Origin: Actinoalloteichus fjordicus
Lineage (GTDB): Bacteria > Actinomycetota > Actinomycetes > Mycobacteriales > Pseudonocardiaceae
Assembly (NCBI RefSeq): GCF_001941625.1
Contig: NZ_CP016076.1
Coordinates: 2,418,001-2,482,000, forward strand
Reading direction: 5' to 3'
DNA length: 64,000 nucleotides
Under the pieces are notes generated by a model. The model made no database searches, was not told where the DNA came from, and was given only the letters and a program-made list of their open reading frames with translations. How positions within the stretch are numbered: position 1 is the stretch's first letter; every line of letters begins with the position of its first letter. The position numbers and the translations under genes were made by a program. This document shows, piece after piece, positions 9,284 to 17,924 of this stretch.

Positions 9284-10866
9284 ACCGGCGATCCGGTCCC
9301 TCGGTCTCGCGCCGGGGCTTCCTGGCGCTGACGGGCGGACTCGGCCTGGTCGTCCTCGGCGGAAGCGGCTGCGCGAGCGTGTTCGGCGAGAACGCCGGAG
9401 TCCTGCTGCGCAGCGACCTGCCGTTGCCAGAGCCGTTCCGCGTCGGTCTGCCGATACCCGCCGTCGCCGAGCCGGTGCGCACCGAGGGCGGCACCGACTA
9501 TTACGAGCTGGTGCAACGCGCCGCTGCCCTGGAGATCGTGCCCGGCACCACGACTACGATCTGGGGCTTCGACGGATCCTTCCCCGGCCCCACGTTCCGG
9601 GTTCGCTCCGGACAGCGCTCCGTGGTGTCGGTGCGCAACGAGCTGCCGGTTCCGACCTCGACGCACCTGCACGGGGGAGTGACTCCGCCGGACTCCGACG
9701 GCTACGCCACCGACCTCGTCGTGCCCGCAGGCTACCCGCACGACCCCAGACTGCACTCGCACGACGTGATGCAGGTGCCGCCCGAGGCCTGGACGCTCCA
9801 CGAGGAGGTCAAGGAGCACACCTATCCGCTGGAACAGCGGGCGGCGACGCTCTGGTACCACGACCACCGGATGGACTTCAGCGCCCCGCAGGTGTGGCGA
9901 GGGCTCCTCGGCGCGTTCCTGTTGCACGACGACGAAGAGGACGCGCTCTCGCTGCCCGCAGGCGACAAGGACGTCCCGTTGCTGATCTGCGATCGGGCCT
10001 TCGGCGCCGACGGCGAGTTCAAATACCCGTCGCTGGACGCGACGCTGACCAGCGTCCCCGGCGTCGAGCCCGACTATCACTCCGGGGTGCAGGGCGACGT
10101 CGTCCTGGTCAACGGCGCGCCGTGGCCGGTGATGGAGGTCGCCGACACGCGGTACCGCTTCCGGCTGATCAACGCCTCCAACGCCCGCCGCTACCGATTC
10201 GCGCTCTCGCCCGCGCCGGAGAACGGTCCCGCATTCGTCCAGATCGGTTCCGACCAGGGTCTGTTCGCCGCGCCCGTGGAGCGTGACGAGTTCGATGCGG
10301 CGCCTGCGGAACGCTTCGACCTCGTGATCGACTTCTCCGCCTATCCGGTCGGCACCCAGGTGGTCCTGGAGAACCTCCTCGGCGAGGAGGGCACGCGACA
10401 GGTCATGCGGTTCGACGTGGTCCGCGAGGAGAGCGACGAGTCCGAGATCCCCGAGCGGCTCTCCGAGATCGAGCGGCTCACCAGGGAGGAGGCGGTCGCC
10501 GAGCGGGACTTCGACTTCCGGCTCACCACGATCAACGGCCACCAGACGTGGACGATCAACGGCGAACCGTTCGACCCGATGAGCAACATGGCGACCCCGG
10601 CACTCGACACCGTCGAGCTGTGGCGGTTCACCAGCGACTTCCACCACCCGGTCCACATTCACCTCGCCCATTTCCAGGTCCTCACTCGCAACGGAGCCGA
10701 GCCGGAGCCTGCCGAGCAGGGCTGGAAGGACACCGTGGACATCCGCCCGTATGAGGTGCTGGAGGTTCTGGTGCGCTTCAGCGGCTTCCGGGGCCGCTAC
10801 CTGGTGCACTGTCATAATCTCGAGCACGAGGACATGGCGATGATGGTCAACTTCGAGGTCGTCTGA
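9280..10866 (+). CDS. Multicopper oxidase (CotA/bilirubin-oxidase-like), Tat-exported lipoprotein-like
   Basis: 528 residues. The N-terminus carries a twin-arginine signal (SRRGFLALTGG) ending in a lipobox-like GGSGCAS, so export and anchoring are likely. All four copper motifs are present: HLHG (His129, His131), WYHDH (His194, His196), HHPVHIH (His455-461) and HCHNLEHEDM (from His510). It should couple one-electron oxidation of phenols to four-electron reduction of O2. In this cluster it may oxidise a hydroquinone or phenol of the polyketide outside the cytoplasm; that is inference. The upstream frame stays open, but the Tat signal and ATGA coupling fix this start. Confidence 0.93.
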   Translation: MNRRSGPSVSRRGFLALTGGLGLVVLGGSGCASVFGENAGVLLRSDLPLPEPFRVGLPIPAVAEPVRTEGGTDYYELVQRAAALEIVPGTTTTIWGFDGSFPGPTFRVRSGQRSVVSVRNELPVPTSTHLHGGVTPPDSDGYATDLVVPAGYPHDPRLHSHDVMQVPPEAWTLHEEVKEHTYPLEQRAATLWYHDHRMDFSAPQVWRGLLGAFLLHDDEEDALSLPAGDKDVPLLICDRAFGADGEFKYPSLDATLTSVPGVEPDYHSGVQGDVVLVNGAPWPVMEVADTRYRFRLINASNARRYRFALSPAPENGPAFVQIGSDQGLFAAPVERDEFDAAPAERFDLVIDFSAYPVGTQVVLENLLGEEGTRQVMRFDVVREESDESEIPERLSEIERLTREEAVAERDFDFRLTTINGHQTWTINGEPFDPMSNMATPALDTVELWRFTSDFHHPVHIHLAHFQVLTRNGAEPEPAEQGWKDTVDIRPYEVLEVLVRFSGFRGRYLVHCHNLEHEDMAMMVNFEVV

Positions 10867-11314
10867 CCTGTCCGTCCTGGCGGCGTCGCCGTCGTCGTGC
10901 ACTCCGTACGACCTCGGCGCGCCGCCAGACGGCGAGCTGACCCACGCACTCCTCCCGTACTGCTCGCCGGGCCGGAGTCCGACCGCATGACGGGCGGGTC
11001 GGCGCCACTGCCCGCCGCCAGCTCGCTCGCCGTCGGCGGCACGGTGCGGCGCGCCCGCGCCCTCCTGCCGGGTCGGCCCGCGCTGCGCGGCGACGAACCA
11101 GGCGGTGAGCCCCGCCGTTCCGGTCCGAACCGAGCCGTTCTCGCGCCTCCGGCCGGGATCCGACTTCCGCCCGCCCTCGCCTGCGGGAATCTGCCCCAGA
11201 TCGACTTGAGTCGTTCTCGATGGGCCGTTGCCAGTCTGGGCCGTACGAACGGACGACCCTGGCCGTGGCGACGCCTCGGTATCCGGGTTTCCGCAGGCCG
11301 GAGTGGAGACGCCC
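10867..11314. other. Intergenic region before the halogenase gene
   Basis: 448 GC-rich bases between the oxidase stop and the halogenase start. No convincing coding frame, terminator or AT-rich promoter was recognised. Confidence 0.35.
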
Positions 11315-12730
11315 ATGCGCGCTGCGACCCAGATCCTTGTCATCGGAGGTGGGCCCGGCGGGTCCACCACGGCGGGGCTGTTGGCTCAACAGGGTTTCCA
11401 GGTCACGTTGTTAGAACGAGACCGCTTTCCCCGCTATCACATCGGCGAGTCGATCCTGCCCTCGTGCAGACCGATCTTCGAGCTGTTGGGGGTCTGGGAC
11501 AAGGTCACCTCGCACGGCTTCCAGCCCAAGGGCGGCGCCTACTTCCTCTGGGGACCCGAGGAATGGGAGGTCGTCTTCAACGACCTCGGCAGCGACGGGA
11601 CCAACGCCTTCCAGGTCATCCGCTCGGAGTTCGACGAGCTGCTGCTCAACCATGCCCGCGAACTGGGCGTCGAGGTGGTCGAGGGCACCTCGGTGAAGGA
11701 GCTGCACTTCGAGGACGGTCGGCCGGTCTCGGCGACCTGGGCCGAGACGAAGAACGCCGACGTGACGGGCCGGATCAGCTTCGACTACCTCGTTGACGCC
11801 TCCGGTCGGGGCGGGGTGATGGCGACGAAGTACCTCAAGTCCAGGCGGTTCCACGACGTGTTCCGCAACGTCGCGGCCTGGTCGTACTGGAAGAACGCCA
11901 AGCGACTGGACCGGGGCTCCGAGGGCGCGATCGTCGTGGCCTCCGTTCCGGACGGCTGGTTCTGGGCGATTCCGCTGCACGACGGGACCATGAGCGTCGG
12001 CCTGGTGACCGGCCGCGACGACTTCAATCGGCGTCGCAACGAGCTCGGCAGCATCGAGGCGGTGTACCGGCAGTCGCTGGACCAGTGCCCCGGCGTGCTC
12101 GACCTGCTCTCCGAGGCGGAGAAGGTCAGCGAGATGAAGGTGGAGCAGGACTACTCCTACGCCGCCGAGTCCTTCAGCGGTCCCGGCTATCTCCTCGTCG
12201 GCGACGCGGCCTGCTTCCTCGACCCGCTGTTGTCCACCGGAGTCCACCTGGCCACGTACAGCGCCATGCTCGGTGCGGCGAGCATCGGCAGCGTGCTCCG
12301 GGGGGAGACCACCGAGGCCGAGGCATGGGGCTTCTTCGACACCGTCTACCGCCAGTCCTACGAGCGGATGCTCGTGCTGGTTTCGGTCTTCTACGACAGC
12401 TACAAGGGCAAGGAGCACCACTTCTACAACGCCCAGCGTCTCTCCACCGCAGACCACCAGGAGCTGAACATCCAGGCCGCCTTCGACCGGATCATCACCG
12501 GAATCGAGGACATGAACGATGCTCAGTCGGTCTATCGGAAGGTGCACGAGCACCTGACCGGCTCGGAGAGCGGAAACCCCAACCCGCTGGCGAACCTGAA
12601 CAAGGTCCACGAGCAGAAGAAGGCGCCCATGCATGCCGGGAACGCCGTCGACGGTCTCTACCTGTCGTTCCGTCCGCAGCTCGGTCTTGCGCGCACCTCG
12701 GCCGCAACGCCGTCGGTGCAGCAGGCCTGA
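11315..12730 (+). CDS. Flavin-dependent halogenase
   Basis: 471 residues. The flavin motif is GGGPGGSTTAGLLAQ, followed by PRYHIGESILPSC, typical of the CmlS/CndH-like halogenase branch. The halogenase signature WxWxIP appears as WFWAIP (from Trp215), and the FxPxSxG-type motif as FLDPLLSTG (Phe301-Gly309). It should use FADH2, O2 and chloride (or bromide) to halogenate an electron-rich ring of the polyketide, so a flavin reductase must come from elsewhere. ATG 11315 follows GGAG. The POT transporter follows 36 bases later and is probably co-transcribed. Halogenase family assignment is strong; position of halogenation is unknown. Confidence 0.93.
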   Translation: MRAATQILVIGGGPGGSTTAGLLAQQGFQVTLLERDRFPRYHIGESILPSCRPIFELLGVWDKVTSHGFQPKGGAYFLWGPEEWEVVFNDLGSDGTNAFQVIRSEFDELLLNHARELGVEVVEGTSVKELHFEDGRPVSATWAETKNADVTGRISFDYLVDASGRGGVMATKYLKSRRFHDVFRNVAAWSYWKNAKRLDRGSEGAIVVASVPDGWFWAIPLHDGTMSVGLVTGRDDFNRRRNELGSIEAVYRQSLDQCPGVLDLLSEAEKVSEMKVEQDYSYAAESFSGPGYLLVGDAACFLDPLLSTGVHLATYSAMLGAASIGSVLRGETTEAEAWGFFDTVYRQSYERMLVLVSVFYDSYKGKEHHFYNAQRLSTADHQELNIQAAFDRIITGIEDMNDAQSVYRKVHEHLTGSESGNPNPLANLNKVHEQKKAPMHAGNAVDGLYLSFRPQLGLARTSAATPSVQQA

Positions 12731-12766
12731 CATCAACCACGGCACGACACCCACGGGAGTTGCTCG

Positions 12767-14299
12767 ATGAGTTCCGCGACACGGGAGTCCTCGGCGGAGT
12801 CCGGCCCGCGCCGAGGCCTGCCCCGCTGGTATCTGACTCTCTTCTCCACCGACGCCCTGGAGCGCTTCGGCTTCTTCGGCATGCAGGCGATCCTCGTCCT
12901 CTATGCCTCGGCGCCCCGCTCGGAAGGCGGCCTGGGGCTGCCGATCGGCGAGGCCGCCGCGCTGTTCGGCGCGTGGATCGGCCTGATGTTCATGCTGTCG
13001 CACCCCGGCGGCTGGGTGGGCGATCGAGTCCTGGGCCAGCGGCCCACCCTGGTGGTGTCCTCCTTCCTGGGCATGGCGGGCTACCTGCTTCTCGCCGTCC
13101 CGGCGGGCTGGAGCACCGCCGTGGGCCTGGGCATCCTGGCGGTGGCGGGCGGCCTGTACAAGCCGAACCACCAGGGAATGATCAACCTGATGTACCCCGA
13201 CGCCCGGCGTCGGGAGTCGGGCATCTCGTTGATGTACGTCGGCATCCAGGTCAGCGCGTTGCTGGCCCCGCTGGTCACCGGCTACCTCGGCGAACGGGTG
13301 AACTGGGGGCTCGGCTTCTCGGTGGCGGCGGTCGCCATGCTGTTGTGCGGCCTGCAGATCGCCCTCAGCGGGCGACAGTTCCAGGGCGTGGGCGCCGGAC
13401 CGGGCCGACCACTGGACCCGCAGGAGCGGGCCAAGGCGCTGCGCATCGTCCTGAGCGTGGCGGGCGTGCTCGCCGCACTGCTGCTCGGCCTGTGGGCGGC
13501 CGGGGTGCTCAGTCTGATGGTCGTGATCGCGATGGCCGGGCTGAGCGCCGTGATCGCGCCTGCCTTCGGCTACACCCTGCTCTACCGGAACAAGGGGCTC
13601 GGCGCGGGCGACCGACGGCGGCTGCGGGCCTTCCTGGTCGTCTTCCTCGGCGCGACGCTGTTCTGGATGATGAACGCCCATGCTTCCTCGCTGCTGAACC
13701 TGTTCGCCCGAGACCACACCGACCGGGTCATCCTGGGCTGGGAGATCCCGGCCAGCTGGCTGCAGTCGGCCACCCCGATGTTCATCCTCGTCCTCGCGCC
13801 GGTGATCGCCCTGTCGATGCCGAGGATCGGCAGGAAGAACAACGTCGCGGTGAAGTTCTCGATCGGCCTGGTCCTGATGGGCGGCAGCTTCCTGCTGATG
13901 TCGGTGGCGACCACGCTGGCCGCCGACGGCACGCTCGTCTCGCCGATGTGGCTGCTCGTCGTCTACCTGGCCCACGCCTGCGGTGAGGTCGTGGTCGCCG
14001 CGGTGACCATCGCCGCCGCCGCCGACGTGCTGCCACGGCAGTACACCTCGCGAGTCCTGGGCCTGCTCTGGCTGTTCGCGGGCATGGGCGGTGGTTTAGG
14101 CAGCGGGGTCGTGCAACTCGCCACCGTCATCCCCGAACCGCTCTACTACCTGCTGCTCGGCTCCGCCGCGACCTCGGTCGGCCTGTTCTTCGCCCTCCGG
14201 CGACGAGCGCTGACCAGGTCGTTGGGCCCGGACGGGCCTGCCGAGAGCGGTACGGAGAAGGTCGCGGAACCGCCGACCCCGATCACCTCCTCCTCCTGA
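12767..14299 (+). CDS. POT/PTR-family proton-dependent transporter
   Basis: 510 residues with about 12-14 hydrophobic helices. The N-terminus has the POT signature region (ALERFGFFGMQAILVLYAS), followed by GGWVGDRVLGQRP. Family members usually import di- and tripeptides with protons. In a biosynthetic cluster it may export product or supply a precursor; sequence cannot decide. It lies 36 bases after the halogenase and is followed by a hairpin terminator, so the two form one transcript. Confidence 0.85.
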   Translation: MSSATRESSAESGPRRGLPRWYLTLFSTDALERFGFFGMQAILVLYASAPRSEGGLGLPIGEAAALFGAWIGLMFMLSHPGGWVGDRVLGQRPTLVVSSFLGMAGYLLLAVPAGWSTAVGLGILAVAGGLYKPNHQGMINLMYPDARRRESGISLMYVGIQVSALLAPLVTGYLGERVNWGLGFSVAAVAMLLCGLQIALSGRQFQGVGAGPGRPLDPQERAKALRIVLSVAGVLAALLLGLWAAGVLSLMVVIAMAGLSAVIAPAFGYTLLYRNKGLGAGDRRRLRAFLVVFLGATLFWMMNAHASSLLNLFARDHTDRVILGWEIPASWLQSATPMFILVLAPVIALSMPRIGRKNNVAVKFSIGLVLMGGSFLLMSVATTLAADGTLVSPMWLLVVYLAHACGEVVVAAVTIAAAADVLPRQYTSRVLGLLWLFAGMGGGLGSGVVQLATVIPEPLYYLLLGSAATSVGLFFALRRRALTRSLGPDGPAESGTEKVAEPPTPITSSS

Positions 14300-14321
14300 C
14301 GCCGCGAGATCGGCGAGACAG

Positions 14322-14350
14322 GCGGGGTCGTCCGGCGAGGACGGCCCCGC
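14322..14350 (+). terminator. Hairpin terminator after the POT transporter
   Basis: A 12-bp stem (14322-14333 with 14339-14350, one G-T pair) has a 5-base loop. No U-tract, as is usual in actinomycetes. It separates the halogenase/transporter unit from the next operon. Confidence 0.6.
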
Positions 14351-14440
14351 GCTCGCAGGCGTCCGGGCAACACGCACTACGGCAAGCAGGCACTGCGGCG
14401 GCCGTGACCCGTCACGGCCGCCCTGACGAGAGGAGCTTCG

Positions 14441-15178
14441 GTGGATCAAGGATTGTCCGGCAGGAAGGTCGTCGTCACCGGCGGCACGCGAGGCATCGGA
14501 CGCGCGACCGTCCTGGCCTTCGCGAGGGAGGGCGCCCAGTTGATCATCGTCCATCGCAGCCCGGGCGAGGCTGCGGAGGACCTCAGCCGGGAGCTGAAGG
14601 AGCGCGGTGTCACCCACCGGCTCGTCCAGGCCGACGTCACGGTCTCCGCCGACGTCGAGCAGTTGGCCGATGCGGTCCGCGAGACCTTCGGGACGGTCGA
14701 CGTCCTGGTCAACAACGTCGGCGTCGACGGTGCCGTGCCGTTCGGCGAGCTCGAGGAGACGGAGTGGCACCGCGTCCTCGAGCACAACGTCACCGCCGCC
14801 TACCTGGTGACCCACGCCCTGCACGATCTGCTCGCCGAGGGCGCCTCGGTGATCGGAATCGGTTCCTCGGTCGCGTTGCGCGGCCGGTCCGCCGGTGTGC
14901 ACTACACGGCGTCCAAGGCCGCGCTGATCGGCTTCACCCGTGCGTTGTGCAAGGAACTCGGCCCGAGGGGCATCCGGGTCAACGTGGTCGCCCCCGGCCT
15001 CACCGAGACGACCGAGGGCGCCGGGCTGCCGCCGCAGGCGGTCGAACGGATCGTGGGCATGACCGCGCTCGGCCGGATCTGCCAGCCCGACGACGTGGCG
15101 GGCGCCGTGATCTTCCTGGCAGGCGACACGTCCCGCTACATCACCGGAGCGACCCTGAACGTGGATGGAGGAGTCTGA
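14441..15178 (+). CDS. Ketoreductase, FabG-like SDR
   Basis: 245 residues. TGGTRGIGRAT cofactor motif, VLVNNVGVDG, catalytic Ser in GIGSSVALRG and Tyr/Lys in HYTASKAAL, ending ITGATLNVDGG as in FabG-type enzymes. GTG 14441 follows GAGGAG. It is the first gene of a tight five-gene operon ending at 17924. It is related to the ketoreductase of the core operon (45560), so one of the two probably reduces the nascent polyketide and the other a later ketone. Confidence 0.9.
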   Translation: MDQGLSGRKVVVTGGTRGIGRATVLAFAREGAQLIIVHRSPGEAAEDLSRELKERGVTHRLVQADVTVSADVEQLADAVRETFGTVDVLVNNVGVDGAVPFGELEETEWHRVLEHNVTAAYLVTHALHDLLAEGASVIGIGSSVALRGRSAGVHYTASKAALIGFTRALCKELGPRGIRVNVVAPGLTETTEGAGLPPQAVERIVGMTALGRICQPDDVAGAVIFLAGDTSRYITGATLNVDGGV

Positions 15179-15558
15179 TGCCGTACGCCGCGATCACCTA
15201 CAAGGTGCAGCCGGGCCACGAGGACGAGATCGCCGAGATCTTCGCCCGATTCCAGCGGGTGGACACTCCCGAGTTCCAGGCCGAGGACGGCGCTCCCGCC
15301 GGGCGGCTGCTGGGCACCGCCGTCTTCATCAAGGACGAGTTCATGGTGCGGGTCATCCACTACGAGGGCGACTTCCGTGCCATCGCGCGCCACATGGCCG
15401 GGCAGAAGGGCGTGCACCTCATCGAGGACCAGCTCGCGCCCTATCTGGCGGAGCAGCGGGACACCTCCACGGCGGAGGGCTTCGGCGCGTACTTCAAGAA
15501 CGCCAGTATGCGCTGCATCTCGCAGCTCTCCGTCGACACGCACCCGGTGGGGAGTTGA
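15178..15558 (+). CDS. SchA/CurD-like polyketide accessory protein
   Basis: 126 residues, starting on the last base of the ketoreductase stop (TGATG). It has the N-terminal PYAAITYKVQPGHEDEIAEI and the later FIKDEFMVRVIHYEGD and RDTSTAEGFGAYF segments shared with SchA/CurD proteins of spore-pigment type II PKS clusters. These small alpha/beta-barrel-like proteins have been linked to cyclisation or oxygenation, without a firm activity. A second copy is at 34050. Family call is good; reaction unknown. Confidence 0.82.
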   Translation: MPYAAITYKVQPGHEDEIAEIFARFQRVDTPEFQAEDGAPAGRLLGTAVFIKDEFMVRVIHYEGDFRAIARHMAGQKGVHLIEDQLAPYLAEQRDTSTAEGFGAYFKNASMRCISQLSVDTHPVGS

Positions 15559-15563
15559 GCGCC

Positions 15564-16547
15564 GTGGCCCTCCGACCGGTCGCCGTCATCGGACTCGGCG
15601 GCATGGGCGGCGGGATGGCACATGCGCTGGTGGCCGCGGGCTTCCCGGTGACGGTCTACAACCGTACGAGGGAGAAGGCCCTGCCACTGGTCGAGGCGGG
15701 TGCGACGCTCGCCGAGTCGGCGGGCGACGCCGCCTCGGCGGCCTCGGTGATCCTGCTGAGCCTGGCCGACGAGGCCGCCGTCGAGAAGGTGCTCTTCGGC
15801 GAGGTCGCCGGGCGGCTCGCCGAGGGCAGCACCGTGATCGACGCGTCCACGGTGGCCCCGGACTACGCCAGGAACGCCGCACAGCGACTCGCGGAACTGG
15901 GCGTCGCCCGAGTGGAGGGCTGTGTCGTCGGGAATCCGCAGATGGCCAGGCTCGGCAAGCTGCGGGTGTTCGCCTCCGGCGATGAGGCGGCGGTGGCGGC
16001 GGTCGCCGACGTCCTCGACGCGGTGGGGCAGGAGGTGCGCTACCTCGGCTCCTGGGGCAGGGCCAGCTCGTTGAAGCTGGCCTTCAACCTGATCCTGGGC
16101 GTGCAGACCGCAGGTCTGGCGGAGGCGCTGGCCTTCGCCGAGTCGGCGGGCCTCGACCGGGACATGGTGCTCGACGCACTGGACGGCAGCGGCTGGAAGT
16201 CGCCGGTGCTCAGCTTCCGGGCGGACTTCATGCGCAGGCGCAGCTACACGCCTGCGGGATTCCGCACCGAGCTGATGCGCAAGGACCTCCGGCTGGTGCA
16301 GGAGGCCGCCGCGCAGCGGGGCTTCGGGCTGCCGGTCGTCGACGAGACGGCCCGCCGCTATGACGCGGTGATCGCCGCGGGCCGGGGCGACGACGACGCA
16401 GCGGCGGTCGTCGACACCGCTGTCGTCGACCTCGCGACGACCGACCGCGTCGCCGCAGACCTCGGAGCGGTCGAGGCGGCGGCTGCCGGGCTCGACGTCG
16501 GCGGAAAGAAGGAGCGGGCCGCCGTCGCGCAGGAGGTCACCGGCTGA
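15564..16547 (+). CDS. NAD(P)-dependent beta-hydroxyacid-dehydrogenase-like oxidoreductase
   Basis: 327 residues. An N-terminal Rossmann domain (VAVIGLGGMGGGMAHAL; the NADP-type VYNRTREKA) is followed by an all-helical C-terminal domain with the family lysine in SLKLAFNLI. The usual substrate loop (DAPVSGG-like) is replaced by EGCVVGNPQMARLGK, so it is probably not an ordinary hydroxyisobutyrate or tartronate dehydrogenase; imine or ketone reduction is possible. The C-terminus is extended by an Ala/Asp-rich tail of about 40 residues. GTG 15564 is preferred over the TTG at 15555 because GGGGAG sits ten bases upstream. Confidence 0.82.
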   Translation: MALRPVAVIGLGGMGGGMAHALVAAGFPVTVYNRTREKALPLVEAGATLAESAGDAASAASVILLSLADEAAVEKVLFGEVAGRLAEGSTVIDASTVAPDYARNAAQRLAELGVARVEGCVVGNPQMARLGKLRVFASGDEAAVAAVADVLDAVGQEVRYLGSWGRASSLKLAFNLILGVQTAGLAEALAFAESAGLDRDMVLDALDGSGWKSPVLSFRADFMRRRSYTPAGFRTELMRKDLRLVQEAAAQRGFGLPVVDETARRYDAVIAAGRGDDDAAAVVDTAVVDLATTDRVAADLGAVEAAAAGLDVGGKKERAAVAQEVTG

Positions 16548-16608
16548 TTCGCCCGCCTTGCGCAGCGAGGGCGTGGGACATCGACACGGAAGGGAACGGA
16601 GAGTCACG

Positions 16609-17472
16609 ATGGACATCGGAGTCGGCCTGCCGACGACGGTACCGGGCGCGCGCGGTCGGGATTTGACGGAGTTCGCGCGTCGGGCCGACCAACAGGGTTT
16701 CAGCACTCTGGCGGTCCTGGACCGGTTGGTCTACGACAGTTATGACCCGCTCATCGCCCTCGCCGCCTCGGCGGCGGCCACCGAGCGCATCCGGCTCGCC
16801 AGCACCATCCTGCTGGCGGCCTATCGGCCCAGCACCGCCGTGCTGGCCAAGCAGTTGGCCAGCATCGACCGGATCTCCGACGGCAGACTCGTCGTCGGAC
16901 TGGCCGCAGGTGGCCGAGAGGATGACTTCCTCGCCTCCGGGGTGCGCTACGGCGGTCGTGGTCGCAGACTCGATCAGATGATCAGCGAGTTGACGAAGAT
17001 CTGGCAGGGGCAGGGCTCGGGTCCGTCGGCGGGCGTCGGACCTCGGCCTGTCGACGGGGGCCCGCCGCTGCTGTTCGGCGGGCATTCGCCCTCGGCCATG
17101 CGCCGAGCCGCGGAGCACGGCATCGGCTGGATAGCGGGCGGCAGTTCGGCGACCGCGTACCCGGAACTGGTTCGCCAGGCCCAGGAGGAGTTCCGTCGGC
17201 ACGGCCGCGAGGACAAGCCGAAGATGGTGTCGCTGAGCTACGTCTGTCTCGGTGCCGGCGGTCGAGAACGAGGCGGTGCCTACCTCCGCGACTACTACTC
17301 CTACATCGGTCCGAAGGCGGAGCGGGCGGCCTCGGCGGTCATCGTCGACGAGGACCAACTGCGCAGGACCGTCGCCGAGTTCGCCGAGGCGGGCTGTGAC
17401 GAGCTGCTGCTCTTCCCGTGCACCGCAGATCCCGATCAGGTCGACCTGATCTCCAAGGCGGTTCTGGCGTGA
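16609..17472 (+). CDS. LLM-class, probably F420-dependent oxidoreductase
   Basis: 287 residues of the luciferase-like monooxygenase fold. It starts MDIGVGLPTTVPGARG, has RIRLASTILLAAYRP and DRISDGRLVVGLAAGGRE, and ends in a barrel strand with DELLLFPCT. Actinobacterial members mostly use coenzyme F420 for hydride transfer, though FMN use cannot be excluded. ATG 16609 follows a purine-rich ribosome site. It is the fourth gene of the 14441-17924 operon and overlaps the next gene by four bases. A reductive tailoring step is inferred. Confidence 0.85.
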   Translation: MDIGVGLPTTVPGARGRDLTEFARRADQQGFSTLAVLDRLVYDSYDPLIALAASAAATERIRLASTILLAAYRPSTAVLAKQLASIDRISDGRLVVGLAAGGREDDFLASGVRYGGRGRRLDQMISELTKIWQGQGSGPSAGVGPRPVDGGPPLLFGGHSPSAMRRAAEHGIGWIAGGSSATAYPELVRQAQEEFRRHGREDKPKMVSLSYVCLGAGGRERGGAYLRDYYSYIGPKAERAASAVIVDEDQLRRTVAEFAEAGCDELLLFPCTADPDQVDLISKAVLA

Positions 17473-17924
17473 CGGCGGTGGTGCTCGGGGTGCTCGCCGT
17501 CCTGGGCAGCGGCGTGGTGGCCGGCGTGCTCTTCGCCGTGGCGTTGAGCGTGCTGCCTGCCTTGACCGCCATGCCGCCGGATCGTTACGTCTACACGCAC
17601 AAGCTGATCGGCCGGAACTGGGACCCGACGATGCCGATCATCGTGTTGTCCTCGATGCTGGTCTGCATCGTCCTCGCGGTGCTGTCGCCGCCCGGGACGG
17701 GGCGGACCCTCTACATCGTGGGAGCGGTCCTGCTGCTGGCCGTCTCCGTGGTGTCGCACTTCTGCAACGTGCCGATCAATCGTCGCGTCAAGGGCCTGGA
17801 CCCCGAGTCCATGCCCGTCGACTGGTCGGATCCTCGGCCGTTGTGGCGCCGATGGCACACGCTGCGTACCGCGCTGGCGGTGCTGGCGGTGCTGGCCAAT
17901 GCGGTGGCGATCAGCCTGGCATGA
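17469..17924 (+). CDS. DUF1772 (anthrone-oxygenase-like) membrane protein
   Basis: 151 residues with four hydrophobic helices and the family segment ALTAMPPDRYVYTHKLIGRNWDPTMP between the first two; FCNVPINRRVKG and WRRWHTLRT follow. DUF1772 includes fungal anthrone oxygenases (GedH/HypC type), which turn anthrones into anthraquinones. The GTG start overlaps the upstream stop (GTGA). A paralogue lies in the core operon at 45061. Oxidation of an anthrone-like ring to a quinone is inferred. A strong hairpin follows the gene. Confidence 0.85.
   Translation: MTAVVLGVLAVLGSGVVAGVLFAVALSVLPALTAMPPDRYVYTHKLIGRNWDPTMPIIVLSSMLVCIVLAVLSPPGTGRTLYIVGAVLLLAVSVVSHFCNVPINRRVKGLDPESMPVDWSDPRPLWRRWHTLRTALAVLAVLANAVAISLA

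Noticed and set aside
8590-10866. A 758-codon frame suggesting a fusion of an unknown domain to the multicopper oxidase
   Set aside because: The extra part overlaps the membrane-protein gene in another frame, and the Tat signal at 9280 marks the true start.
11411-13975. A very long (854 codons) antisense frame across halogenase and transporter
   Set aside because: High-GC shadow frame; the sense strand has two well-conserved proteins and the antisense translation is His/Gln/Gly-rich without any motif.
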